Below are positions 1-9,818 of a stretch of 50,411 nt of DNA, in pieces. Under the pieces are notes generated by a model. It saw only the letters and a program-made list of their open reading frames with translations, did no database searches and was not told the DNA's origin. The position numbers and the translations under genes were made by a program. The stretch spans positions 1 to 50,411 of IMG/VR virus record IMGVR_UViG_3300009059_000018; one strand, written 5' to 3'. How positions within the stretch are numbered: the first letter of the stretch is position 1; each line of letters opens with the position of its first letter. Source of the DNA: a virus.

Positions 1-2391
<2,391 letters not shown>

Positions 2392-2402
<11 letters not shown>

Positions 2403-2802
2403 ATAGTAGTTCCAATCTTTCCTTTATCGTTACGATGTCTTCTGGTGTGCCCATAATTTCAACACGTGCTATAAGGGGTACACCAGTTTTTTCACAGACC
2501 ATGTCTGCTGCCTTACAGTAATGTTCACCAAAGTTTGTGTTACCAGTGCCAATGACACCTCGTAACAAATCCCTGTTGGCAGGATTATTTAAGAATACCT
2601 TGACAGACTTTGGAATAGCAGGCGATTCGCTGCCGCCACCATAAGTCGGAAAGACCAATACATACTCACTACCCACAACGAAGTCCCTAGCATCGCTAGG
2701 CTTAGTTGGAATACGAACTCCTGCACTGGTTAGCCTTTCTACAAATCTCTTAGTGTTTTCCGAGTAATTGGAAAAATAGACAATGGTAATCGGCAATGAC
2801 AC
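2392..2802 (-). CDS. nrdI: NrdI flavodoxin-like protein
   Basis: This 136-residue protein begins [20 protein letters not shown], the NrdI FMN phosphate-binding pattern (F-S-N/S-x-S-x-N-T-x-x-F), and contains VFPTYGGG and [14 protein letters not shown], the flavin-contacting loops. NrdI delivers the oxidant that assembles the dimanganese-tyrosyl radical cofactor of NrdF. The start codon is GTG at 2802; no ATG in frame fits, and the flavodoxin strand starts immediately after it. Its end overlaps nrdE by 11 bases. A 14-base gap separates it from the terminase upstream, so it may be co-transcribed with the packaging genes. Confidence 0.94.
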
Positions 2803-2816
2803 CTAACCACCACTCT

Positions 2817-4592
2817 CTAAATTACGTCAAATTGAGATAGATACTCTTCAATTTTTTCTTTACTGGGCTTATATTGTATCACGTTTTTAGAACTTTCTTC
2901 AATAGGATCTTTTGGTCTATCCCTAAAAGTATGAACCTCTACCTCTTGATTAATGTTTTTAGGTGTATGAGAGATAGCACCAAACACTGCACCACAAACA
3001 GCATCTGCAAGGTCCTTGGAGAGCTTTCTGGGGTGGTCAACCCTGTTCTGCTTAACAATCTTTAGTTCTGTTAGCTCTTCAAACAGCAGCTCAATAGCAG
3101 GCATGGCTAGCCTCTCCTCGTACACTAGCATAGCCATATCTTCATAATGCTTCTTAGCTACAGAAACTGTCTCTGTCCTCATACCGACAGACTTTAGCTC
3201 GTTCTGAATATCGAATGACTGCCATCGGTCAAAGGAGACCATGCCAATATTAAAGCCTTGTCTGCGAAGATTCTGGATCCACTGCTTTACCTCAGATAGG
3301 TTTACAGGCCCTTCTATCCTAGGCTCCCAGTATACAACAGCATCTACGACTACCATAGGCACTACCTGCTCATAGTCTTTCATTACTTGAACAGATACCC
3401 ACTTTTCTACGTGGGCAATAGCTACAGCACACTTGTCATGCTTTTGTGCAAGGTCAGCATGTACATAGTAAACCTTGTCTGGATCTGGCTTAAATGTTTC
3501 GTCAAATCTCTTGGAGCTGTCTATAGGGTTACGTACGGTCATGCATGCCCTGACCTTCTCGCGCTGCTTGAAGAATGCGTCTGATGCAAATGTTGGAACA
3601 CATGCAAAACGCTGCATCGCATCACCCATGTCTGTATAGAAAGCTAATTTAAAGTCATCTACCTTACGTGTTGGATTAACCACCCAGGTTGGCCTCTTTA
3701 ATGCAAATACGCCAGGATACTTGTAGTTTACAATAGTATCTTCATCCCAGCTAATCTCTAAGCTATTGCCCTCTGCATCTTCTGGCAGTTCTGGATTCAT
3801 AACAAACTTATGAGTCTTAGTTATGATCTCTTTCTCGGCAATTACATCGTCATATCTCTGAGATATAAAGTCTCCTGGGAAACGTGGAAAGGAAAGCAGA
3901 GCTACCTTGCCCAAGTCAGGGAATCTTGAGTCAACGGATGCACGGAAAGCTTTATATATATTGTCAGCAGTCTTACCCTGGTCATTACCAGTACCCACCT
4001 CTTGGGCAAACCCAGAGATCTCGTCAAGTACTGCCAGAATAAGGTTTAGACCCTCGTGAGACTCCCTTTCCGAGTGACCTGAGTACACGGTTATGGAGTG
4101 ATCAAACTCAATGCTGTCTGCCTTGGCATAAAACTTTCCTGCGAACCAAGGTGATCTTTCGATCTTAGACTTAAATCCTTTAAAGAAAACGTTCTTTGCT
4201 TGCTGTGCGTTAATAGCTACGTTAATAATATCGATGGCATCCCCAGATGGCTTGCCAAAATACTTAGCAGGGTCTTTAAGACATAGAAGTTTGTAAACAA
4301 TATAGCTACAGGCTACGGTTGACGTAAAGTCTTTTCCACTACCTTTTCCAAGCTGAAGGATAACCTCATTCTTTGTATACTTCTTATAGTACTTACTGCC
4401 TGCATCTGCCCCCATAAGCTCTACTAGGTCTTCTAGCTTATAGATCTGGCTCATGGCCTCGACGATATCGTATTGTACCTGTGATAGTGGTGGCTGGCCA
4501 AGGAAGTCTTCACCTTCTACAAATGTCTTAGCATCTACAGGAATCTCTTCAAATACATCAGACTTAAGTGCTTCTAGAAAATCATCAAACAT
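2817..4592 (-). CDS. terL: Terminase large subunit
   Basis: This 591-residue packaging motor couples ATP hydrolysis to DNA translocation into the prohead and cuts concatemers. The N-terminal ATPase has a Walker A variant GKGSGKD at residues 82-88 and a Walker B ILAVLDE ending at D190-E191. The C-terminal RNase H-like nuclease shows acidic residues in the expected order: D380 (YYVHAD), D455 (MVSFD) and D527/D530 (DLADAV). The start ATG overlaps the stop of the upstream small-subunit candidate by one base. In most siphoviruses terL is next to the portal; here it is roughly 38 kb away, after the replication genes. Confidence 0.95.
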   Translation of the reverse strand: MFDDFLEALKSDVFEEIPVDAKTFVEGEDFLGQPPLSQVQYDIVEAMSQIYKLEDLVELMGADAGSKYYKKYTKNEVILQLGKGSGKDFTSTVACSYIVYKLLCLKDPAKYFGKPSGDAIDIINVAINAQQAKNVFFKGFKSKIERSPWFAGKFYAKADSIEFDHSITVYSGHSERESHEGLNLILAVLDEISGFAQEVGTGNDQGKTADNIYKAFRASVDSRFPDLGKVALLSFPRFPGDFISQRYDDVIAEKEIITKTHKFVMNPELPEDAEGNSLEISWDEDTIVNYKYPGVFALKRPTWVVNPTRKVDDFKLAFYTDMGDAMQRFACVPTFASDAFFKQREKVRACMTVRNPIDSSKRFDETFKPDPDKVYYVHADLAQKHDKCAVAIAHVEKWVSVQVMKDYEQVVPMVVVDAVVYWEPRIEGPVNLSEVKQWIQNLRRQGFNIGMVSFDRWQSFDIQNELKSVGMRTETVSVAKKHYEDMAMLVYEERLAMPAIELLFEELTELKIVKQNRVDHPRKLSKDLADAVCGAVFGAISHTPKNINQEVEVHTFRDRPKDPIEESSKNVIQYKPSKEKIEEYLSQFDVI

Positions 4593-5125
4593 TATTCACC
4601 ACTTACTACCGTGACAGTTTCTCCAGGCTTAGTTGCTGAGGACAACCTTCGCATGATCTCATCTCGAATCTCTGGATGCTCTGCAGCAATATCTTTTAGG
4701 ATAGCGATCAGAGTTGCCTGCCTATCCTCAATAGCCATCATCTCCTCGGCGAGCTCTTTATTCTCCAGGAGACCTGCCTTCTGTAGCATATCGATTCTTG
4801 TACGCTCTAGGTCCATAACAAGCTTAATAGCAGAGTTTTTTGACCTTAAGTCTGAAGCCATAGTAGCCTCATCTATTACTTCATAGGCTTTTTGGATTAG
4901 CTTGCTGTAGTGGGTGTCTGCACCTACCAAAGCTTCTTTTGCTCTTGCACGAATAGCTGCGTTGTCAGATGCCATGGCACGCCACTCGTTGATGTACCCC
5001 ACAACCTTTTGCCTGGGGATTGCAAGCTCCTTAGAGATCTGAGTCTCTGGGGTTCCTGCCAAGTATTTTTCAACTACCTTGTTTACTTGATCAAGATGCT
5101 CTACTGTAAGGTCTTCAAATGACAC
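4592..5125 (-). CDS. terS: Probable terminase small subunit
   Basis: The protein (178 residues from the GTG at 5125) carries a helix-turn-helix near its N-terminus (TQISKELAIPRQKVVGYI), followed by long alpha-helical stretches rich in Ala, Glu and Leu. This is the usual plan of a DNA-recognising small terminase with an oligomerisation core. It ends one base into terL, the normal partner position. A longer open frame with an ATG at 5182 exists, but it would overlap the upstream gene by 68 bases; the GTG at 5125 gives an 11-base overlap and follows a purine-rich GGGGAAGAGGG Shine-Dalgarno. The function is inferred from the HTH and position; sequence alone cannot exclude another DNA-binding protein. 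Confidence 0.68.
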   Translation of the reverse strand: MSFEDLTVEHLDQVNKVVEKYLAGTPETQISKELAIPRQKVVGYINEWRAMASDNAAIRARAKEALVGADTHYSKLIQKAYEVIDEATMASDLRSKNSAIKLVMDLERTRIDMLQKAGLLENKELAEEMMAIEDRQATLIAILKDIAAEHPEIRDEIMRRLSSATKPGETVTVVSGE

Positions 5126-5399
5126 GCTTGGCCCTCTTCCCCTTCTGTGGAATACGCTTAATACGGTCTTCCTTAAATGCACGGAACTGCTGTGCCTTAC
5201 CCCTAAAGATTTCGAAGCAGTCTACCCATTCTGACCCAGTTCGCTCATTAGTTGTGATTCCTACAAACTTAAACTTAACACCATACTCGCCCTTTACCTT
5301 GACGATATCTCCAGCTTCAATGGGAAACCCATTAACTTCCATGTATGGAACTGTTGTCAATCCACTGGGGGCTACTACTACTTTTTTACGTCTTCCCAT
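5115..5399 (-). CDS. Small basic protein of unknown function
   Basis: The 94-residue protein starts MGRRKKVVV and ends in a Lys/Arg-rich tail (KRIPQKGKRAKRVI). The middle, from about residue 25 to 80, looks like a small beta-barrel (VNGFPIEAGDIVKVKGEYG, then VKFKFVGI and WVDCFEIFRG). The basic ends and the barrel-like core would suit nucleic-acid binding, but that is inference. It sits between a small HTH protein and the small terminase candidate, overlapping the former by one base and the latter by 11. I do not recognise the family with certainty. Confidence 0.8.
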   Translation of the reverse strand: MGRRKKVVVAPSGLTTVPYMEVNGFPIEAGDIVKVKGEYGVKFKFVGITTNERTGSEWVDCFEIFRGKAQQFRAFKEDRIKRIPQKGKRAKRVI

Positions 5400-5560
5400 T
5401 ATCTTCTCGACTTTCTAAGCCCAAACTTGGCTAGATAAACATAGATTGTTTCTACGCTTACACCACACTCTAGGGCAATCTGTTCTGGTGTCTTTTTGTC
5501 CATGTGGAAACGTTTCTTTAACCACAATTCATTTGTATATAGTTTAGCAGACTTAGCCAT
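5399..5560 (-). CDS. Small helix-turn-helix protein
   Basis: From the ATG at 5560 this is a 53-residue protein, MAKSAKLYTNELWLKKRFHM onward, which is almost entirely one HTH: TPEQIALECGVSVETIYVYL gives helix, turn (CGVS) and recognition helix, followed by a basic tail. It probably binds DNA as a small regulator or accessory protein. An upstream in-frame start at 5596 would extend 44 bases into the RuvC-like gene and adds no recognisable sequence, so the 5560 start with an 8-base overlap is preferred. The target is unknown; a role beside packaging and resolvase genes is only suggested by position. Confidence 0.78.
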   Translation of the reverse strand: MAKSAKLYTNELWLKKRFHMDKKTPEQIALECGVSVETIYVYLAKFGLRKSRR

Positions 5561-6116
5561 TCTTGTCAACCACCTTATTCCAGTTATACAGGGCATAGTG
5601 CCCTACTCCAACAGCATCGGCAATATCATCGTCTAAGATATCTCTATCATAGTTAATCTTAACAAGGTTAATTGTTCTTTGCTTTCTTACCTGACGCTCT
5701 TTGTTTTTATACCACGTCTTTGACTTGCCTGGAAACTGTTTTGTAAGATCGAACTGTTCGCTCTTAGTCATCTTTTTATTACCCAGATAGCTCTGCCATG
5801 CAATTGGATTTACTGCGCCTGCGATAACAATACCAGATTGTGCAGCAGCTCCTAATAGGGCTCCTTGCACTAGAGCTAAGTCTGCAGCTGTCTTTGGACT
5901 ATTCATAAATACAGTATGCTCAATAACTAGGTTTTTGACCTCAGGGAACTGGTCAAAGAATGCCCTACACTTACGTGCTGCATCTGCTACCCTTGCGTAA
6001 ACCGAAGATCCTTCAAAGTTTATCTTGCCATGTGCTATAAGATCTTCTCCGTCAAAGACTGCGAAGGCCATGCTGTTAGTACTAGCATCTACAGAAAATA
6101 GTTTATTCCTTGCCAT
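5553..6116 (-). CDS. RuvC-like Holliday junction resolvase
   Basis: The 187-residue protein has the RNase H-like RuvC plan: D10 in the first strand (LFSVDAST), E66 in VIEHT, and a C-terminal acidic cluster DDDIADAVGVG, where the last catalytic Asp precedes an alanine/glycine helix. Such enzymes resolve four-way junctions, which in phages clears branches from replicated DNA before packaging. The location beside the terminase genes fits that use. The length matches bacterial RuvC (about 170-190). The start overlaps the zinc-ribbon gene by 14 bases. Confidence 0.88.
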   Translation of the reverse strand: MARNKLFSVDASTNSMAFAVFDGEDLIAHGKINFEGSSVYARVADAARKCRAFFDQFPEVKNLVIEHTVFMNSPKTAADLALVQGALLGAAAQSGIVIAGAVNPIAWQSYLGNKKMTKSEQFDLTKQFPGKSKTWYKNKERQVRKQRTINLVKINYDRDILDDDIADAVGVGHYALYNWNKVVDKNG

Positions 6117-6393
6117 TTTGCAACCTTCTGATGTCTCTTAGAGCCCCTTTAATATCTCTGGGGTCAGCTGGGCAGTTCTCGCACAGATCACTGTCGTTGT
6201 ATATGGATAGCTGTTTGCCACATGACTTGCATGGCCTGTCCTTGCCTTTGCGACGTGATCTTCGTGTTTGGTTATACCTGGCAGAGATTTTTTCTCTAGT
6301 TGCCTGCTCTCTGCATTCTGCAGAACAGTAAATCTGATAAGAAATATCTGATTGAAAGGTATGATCACACCATTGGCAATGCTTGTTTTTCAT
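6103..6393 (-). CDS. Double zinc-ribbon protein of unknown function
   Basis: In 96 residues there are eight cysteines in two well-formed sets: C6/C9 with C23/C27, and C55/C58 with C71/C74. Each looks like a treble-clef or zinc-ribbon site. Between them lies a strongly basic linker (QTRRSRRKGKDRP), and the end is charged. The pattern suggests a zinc-stabilised nucleic-acid-binding protein. It has no HNH catalytic motif that I can see, so I do not call it an endonuclease. It lies between the RuvC-like and Cas4-like genes, overlapping both, and may assist recombination or packaging. Confidence 0.82.
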   Translation of the reverse strand: MKNKHCQWCDHTFQSDISYQIYCSAECREQATREKISARYNQTRRSRRKGKDRPCKSCGKQLSIYNDSDLCENCPADPRDIKGALRDIRRLQNGKE

Positions 6394-7174
6394 CTATTGG
6401 CTCCAGAGATAGTAGTTTAATGTCTCCCTTACCAGCGACATCGCAAGTTGCCTTTACAGGACAAGTCTTGCAAATTCTGGAGTTAGATCTGTAGTTCTTT
6501 TCAGGCAGGGTCCTATCTGTCCATGCCTTGCGAACTGATCTTAGCCAGTCAAATGTGCCGTCTACCCACTTCTTATAATAGTCATTTAGCTCAACTGGTA
6601 GGATGAGCAACTCATGATTATTTTTGTTTTCATAAATAAGAACAGCTTCTGTCTTATTTAGAATCTTCATATATATTAGCAGCTGTACTAGGTGGCCTAG
6701 CTTTGGCTTACCCGCTGCTTTTCGATACTCAAAACCTTCTTGTGGCATTGTCTTGATCTCACCTAGAAGCTCTTTGCCATCCCAGTTAAGCAGAACATCG
6801 CCAAACCCAAAGATTGGCGGATCGTTATGAGTAATCTTGAACTCAGAATCAACAAGAAAGTCTTCTACGTTGCCCATAGCTTCTTGGATTCTGTCATGAG
6901 ACTTGGTACCAGCAGTCATGTTAGCAGCGCCATAGGCATCTGCGCTATCTGCAAACTCTGCCCCATCAAAAGCTATGTACCAGTATCTTGGGCATTCTCC
7001 ATGTCCATAGGCTACTGTTGACGGTGCGAAGGTCTTTTTCTGAGTATGCCTTGGTACACGCTTTACCGTATACCCAGAGTTTATTTTTTCGATAAGCTCT
7101 TTATTGTTTAAAAAAGACTTCTTCTCTTGGCTAGCCTTAAGCATAACCTGATTTAATAGATTCTTTGCCATCAT
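6365..7174 (-). CDS. Cas4/RecB-like PD-(D/E)XK exonuclease with predicted 4Fe-4S cluster
   Basis: The 269-residue protein carries the nuclease signature D126 (GFGDVLLNW), E139-x-K141 (LLGEIKT) and the QxxxY-type helix (HLVQLLIYM, Q164). Four cysteines fit the Cas4/AddB iron-sulfur arrangement: a single C61 before the nuclease core and C235, C238 and C244 after it. Proteins of this type resect DNA ends; phages use them in recombination or in replication-linked processing. There are no cas1/cas2 genes or repeats here, so a CRISPR role is not supported. Two consecutive ATGs open the frame; the first at 7174 is used here. It lies between the zinc-ribbon gene and a small unknown gene. Confidence 0.88.
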   Translation of the reverse strand: MMAKNLLNQVMLKASQEKKSFLNNKELIEKINSGYTVKRVPRHTQKKTFAPSTVAYGHGECPRYWYIAFDGAEFADSADAYGAANMTAGTKSHDRIQEAMGNVEDFLVDSEFKITHNDPPIFGFGDVLLNWDGKELLGEIKTMPQEGFEYRKAAGKPKLGHLVQLLIYMKILNKTEAVLIYENKNNHELLILPVELNDYYKKWVDGTFDWLRSVRKAWTDRTLPEKNYRSNSRICKTCPVKATCDVAGKGDIKLLSLEPIDEKQALPMV

Positions 7175-7177
7175 AAT

Positions 7178-7480
7178 TTATCGAGCTATGTACTTTAGTG
7201 CAGCAACTAGGTCATTAACTGCCTCTGCTGTTGTAAAGTATATATTCTTCTTAGCTCTATCTCCCTTATCTACGTTTACCATCCATGTGGCCTTTAGTGA
7301 CATCTTTGCTGCAATAGCCTGTAGCCTAACAATTTCAATGGTAGCTACCTGAATTGGAATATCTGGTTTTAGAATTAGCTTGGCCACCATAGTAAGAGCC
7401 TGAGTTAGCTCTTCGTCTTGCATAAAGTCTGCAATCTCTGCAAGGCCATTTACTGATTCTAGAGTTGTCTTATCTGTCAT
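7178..7480 (-). CDS. Small helical protein of unknown function
   Basis: The protein (100 residues from the ATG at 7480) looks mostly alpha-helical in its first two thirds (LAEIADFMQDEELTQALTMV) and ends with TAEAVNDLVAALKYIAR. No catalytic motif is seen. The ATG shares one base with the stop of the upstream 2OG-oxygenase-like gene; a GTG one codon earlier is also possible. The position between an oxygenase-like gene and a nuclease gives no clear hint of function. Confidence 0.75.
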   Translation of the reverse strand: MTDKTTLESVNGLAEIADFMQDEELTQALTMVAKLILKPDIPIQVATIEIVRLQAIAAKMSLKATWMVNVDKGDRAKKNIYFTTAEAVNDLVAALKYIAR

Positions 7481-8118
7481 CACTTACTTTCGTTATATGT
7501 ATTTTCCCAATGAGTTCTTTTGTTGTACATAAGTATATCATGTTCTCCCATTGCTGTCATGTCTAGGCTCCACTTTCCATCTATTTCTTTTAGTGGATTT
7601 GGCCCGAGTTCACCTTGTACAGCATCTTCTGCGTAAAAGTGTGCGAAGATCATGTCTACGAATTCACCGTCAGAGAAGTTTGTCTTTGTTCTCCAATGGA
7701 TTTGATTAGTTCCAGAAAAAGTAAGTGCCTGGTTGTCCTTTAGTGTGTACTCCCTGCCCTCAACAACAATTGGCCAGTCTCTATTTGAACCTAGCTGAAT
7801 GTCAAATGTGAGGCGTGGTTCTCTAAATACCTCGTCCCAATGTGGTGGTAGTTGTACTGGAAGGTCTTCCTCAAATATCGCATACCTGGCGAAAGATAAC
7901 TCGCCTAGAACAATCTTTCTATCTGTTGTAGACTGCGCTGCTTTTGTTATAGACTCTACAATGTTTTCTGGCATCCAACTGTGATAGGCCTTATGAGAGA
8001 AGATCCTCATAACCTGTTGTCTATCTTTTGGGGTATTATTAATATGATCGTATATTTGACTAATCTCGTCATCTGTAAATATTTTATCCACAATAACGTT
8101 AGGTTGGTTGTAGTCCAT
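7480..8118 (-). CDS. 2OG-Fe(II) oxygenase-like protein (paralogue A)
   Basis: This 212-residue protein shows the double-stranded beta-helix metal triad order: H93-x-D95 in LPPHWDE, then H141 and R143 in NQIHWRTK, which would bind Fe(II) and 2-oxoglutarate. It shares several features with the next gene upstream: the LPPHxD motif, an N/D-x-DW turn about 20 residues later, and an F-S-x-x-N-Q-x-H block, so the two are paralogues. The substrate is unknown; candidates are proteins, nucleobases or small molecules. Its start overlaps the neighbour by one base. Catalytic activity is inferred from spacing of residues, not proven. Confidence 0.7.
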   Translation of the reverse strand: MDYNQPNVIVDKIFTDDEISQIYDHINNTPKDRQQVMRIFSHKAYHSWMPENIVESITKAAQSTTDRKIVLGELSFARYAIFEEDLPVQLPPHWDEVFREPRLTFDIQLGSNRDWPIVVEGREYTLKDNQALTFSGTNQIHWRTKTNFSDGEFVDMIFAHFYAEDAVQGELGPNPLKEIDGKWSLDMTAMGEHDILMYNKRTHWENTYNESK

Positions 8119-8912
8119 TATGCATTCTCCTTAAGAATTCCATGTATCTCTGCTGGTATGCCCTGCTTAAGGCCCAGCTCGTTGTAAAGAGTCCAAGATT
8201 TTTGCATCTTGGGGTGTTCCGATAGTTTAGACAGATACTCCTGGACCCTATCCTGAAACTTTACTGGATCTAGGGGATAGTCTTGCTTTAAGAACCTCCA
8301 GTCATTCAAGGGTGAATAGTCAAATGTTAAAATTTTAACAAACTCGCCCTCTTGCCACTTTCTTTTTGGCCTAAAGTGTGGCTGGTTAATTGCACTAAAT
8401 ATTAGGGCATCGCCCTTTTTAAGATTGTATGGTTTTTCATCTACATAAATATCCCAATCTATATTTCCATCAAGCATGTAGTTGAATGTTAAAATAGTAT
8501 TTGTATTATCTATGTGTGGTGGAAGTGATGGAAGAAACTTTCCCTCACCGTGTCTGGGGTCATAGTCGATATAGCTGTAATGGCACAGCCTCAAGTCTTC
8601 GCTATATAGCTTTTTGACGTATGAATCCATTACAGATTCAATTTCTTTTGGAGCTTCAAACTCTACCATCTCCCTAGACATGTGGACTACCTTCTTTGGA
8701 TCATACCAGTTTTTGCCTCGATACTCTTCCTGCCCTCCTGGTACCAAGTAGAACTCTGGCTCAGAAGCTAGCAATGTTTTAAATATCGATTCTAGACTAT
8801 CTACTTGCTCATTAGAAAATGGCTTTGTAACGTAGATTGGAATGTCTTCATTATACTGGGACTTATCCTCTGACAAGTAGTCCCACATGCCTGGAGCGGT
8901 AAATTTTTCCAT
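8118..8912 (-). CDS. 2OG-Fe(II) oxygenase-like protein (paralogue B), predicted leaderless
   Basis: The 264-residue protein has H133-x-D135 in LPPHIDN and H179 with R181 in NQPHFRP, the expected iron and 2-oxoglutarate ligands, within a run of short beta strands (ILTFNYMLDGNIDWDIYV, GDALIFSAINQ). It is a longer paralogue of the gene that follows it. The start codon lies exactly six bases after a TATAAT element, so its mRNA may lack a leader; there is no Shine-Dalgarno in those six bases. The -10 element overlaps the stop codon of the exonuclease gene. The substrate cannot be read from sequence. Confidence 0.72.
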   Translation of the reverse strand: MEKFTAPGMWDYLSEDKSQYNEDIPIYVTKPFSNEQVDSLESIFKTLLASEPEFYLVPGGQEEYRGKNWYDPKKVVHMSREMVEFEAPKEIESVMDSYVKKLYSEDLRLCHYSYIDYDPRHGEGKFLPSLPPHIDNTNTILTFNYMLDGNIDWDIYVDEKPYNLKKGDALIFSAINQPHFRPKRKWQEGEFVKILTFDYSPLNDWRFLKQDYPLDPVKFQDRVQEYLSKLSEHPKMQKSWTLYNELGLKQGIPAEIHGILKENA

Positions 8913-8918
8913 GGTTTA

Positions 8919-8927
8919 ATTATACCA
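8919..8927 (-). promoter_or_regulatory. Extended -10 promoter, leaderless spacing, for 2OG-oxygenase gene
   Basis: The minus strand reads TGGTATAAT, followed by six bases (TAAACC) and the ATG at 8912. A start about 7 bases after the hexamer falls on the A of ATG. No good TTGACA-like -35 is seen at 16-18 bases, as is common with TGn-extended -10 elements. The TAA inside TATAAT is also the stop codon of the upstream exonuclease gene. Confidence 0.6.
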
Positions 8928-9528
8928 TAGGCTCACCATTCACTATGTTTTGCTTGTCTTTGCTAGTAACAGTAGCTTTGCCAACAAACCATGGAAGTAG
9001 AATGTCATACAGATCAACTAGCAGATTTACATCTTGAATCTGGTATTTCTTCATCTCTACCCAGGCCTTAGGGTCGCCTGCCATACAATTGATCCATAGC
9101 TTAAACCCTGAGTGCTTTACCTTTGCACCTACACCGAGCTTTTGTGCTACATAATCTAGCTTATTAGAAGGGAACTGGAAGTTAGCCTTCACAACGCTCA
9201 TTAGGTCTAGGTCCTTAACGGTTGATGGAGGTGCCATACCATTCTCCAAGAACTCTCTGTTGATGTGCTTGTGATCAAAGGCTGCTGAGTTCCAACCAAC
9301 TAGGACATCTGCTTCCTCCATTAGCTTGTGTAGCTCTTGTAGCATTGCCTTCTTACCATCGTGGTGTACAGACTTAAAGATAACCTTCTTTGTACCTTTC
9401 CAACGAGCGCCAAAGCATAGCATCTCGGTGGGCTCTATGATCTGGTCAATACTTACGTTCTGGTCCCAAAGGCCCCACACATAAGCTTTAATCGGTGTTG
9501 TCTCAATGTCTAGATATAGTGTTTTCAT
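8920..9528 (-). CDS. DEDD-family 3'-5' exonuclease (DnaQ/RNase H-like)
   Basis: The 202-residue protein has three exonuclease motifs: D7-I-E9-T (Exo I), GWNSAAFD with D85 (Exo II) and, near residue 165, YQIQDVNLL with the Y-x-x-x-D spacing (Exo III). This marks the DEDDy subgroup, as in proofreading domains. DnaE-type polymerases usually rely on a separate proofreading subunit, and this gene lies a short distance after the Pol III alpha gene, so it may be the phage proofreader; that link is inference. Its start shares one base with the stop of the upstream small nuclease-like gene. Confidence 0.85.
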   Translation of the reverse strand: MKTLYLDIETTPIKAYVWGLWDQNVSIDQIIEPTEMLCFGARWKGTKKVIFKSVHHDGKKAMLQELHKLMEEADVLVGWNSAAFDHKHINREFLENGMAPPSTVKDLDLMSVVKANFQFPSNKLDYVAQKLGVGAKVKHSGFKLWINCMAGDPKAWVEMKKYQIQDVNLLVDLYDILLPWFVGKATVTSKDKQNIVNGEPMV

Positions 9529-9818
9529 TATGCATTGCTCTCTTCTATAAGTTGTTCTAGTAATTCTAATTCAATTATTGCTAATCTTGTTTTGCGATGT
9601 GTTTCACCCAATACTACTACTATAGCAGGATCGTTCCCATTACGCAAGGCATCGGTCACAGCTTTTGCCCAATTATCTTGGTTTACTGTAAACCCCTTTG
9701 GATACTCCTTAAAGTCAACTGTAAAGTTTTCCCAAGTAGCATCACCCTTCTTATTTCCTCTGCCAGAGTTCTTGATCCCCTGGGCGTTAAGACGCTTTAT
9801 CTCTCCACGCTCACTCAT
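9528..9818 (-). CDS. Small protein with possible PD-(D/E)XK nuclease signature
   Basis: This 96-residue protein has a layout like Hjc-type resolvases or small VSR-like nucleases: a basic, Ser/Gly-rich N-terminal stretch (KNSGRGNKKGDA), then a strand with D-F-K (TVDFKEYPKG) that could be the (D/E)xK element, with the preceding Asp in KGDA as the other metal ligand. A Trp-containing helix (NWAKAVTDAL) and a hydrophobic strand (AIVVVLGE) follow, as in that fold. It is shorter than most characterised members. The call rests on motif order only. It overlaps the exonuclease gene by one base and the small Cys protein gene by eight. Confidence 0.5.
   Translation of the reverse strand: MSERGEIKRLNAQGIKNSGRGNKKGDATWENFTVDFKEYPKGFTVNQDNWAKAVTDALRNGNDPAIVVVLGETHRKTRLAIIELELLEQLIEESNA

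Noticed and set aside
5126-5182. Upstream start of the terminase small subunit at 5182
   Set aside because: It would overlap the previous gene by 68 bases and adds an unconserved-looking basic peptide; the GTG at 5125 has a Shine-Dalgarno and a normal overlap.
6138-6368. 76-residue minus-strand frame
   Set aside because: It lies in another frame of the zinc-ribbon gene, whose eight well-placed cysteines make it the credible product.
6365-7174. CRISPR-Cas adaptation module
   Set aside because: A Cas4-like nuclease alone, with no cas1/cas2 and no repeat-spacer array in the window, is better read as a phage recombination nuclease.
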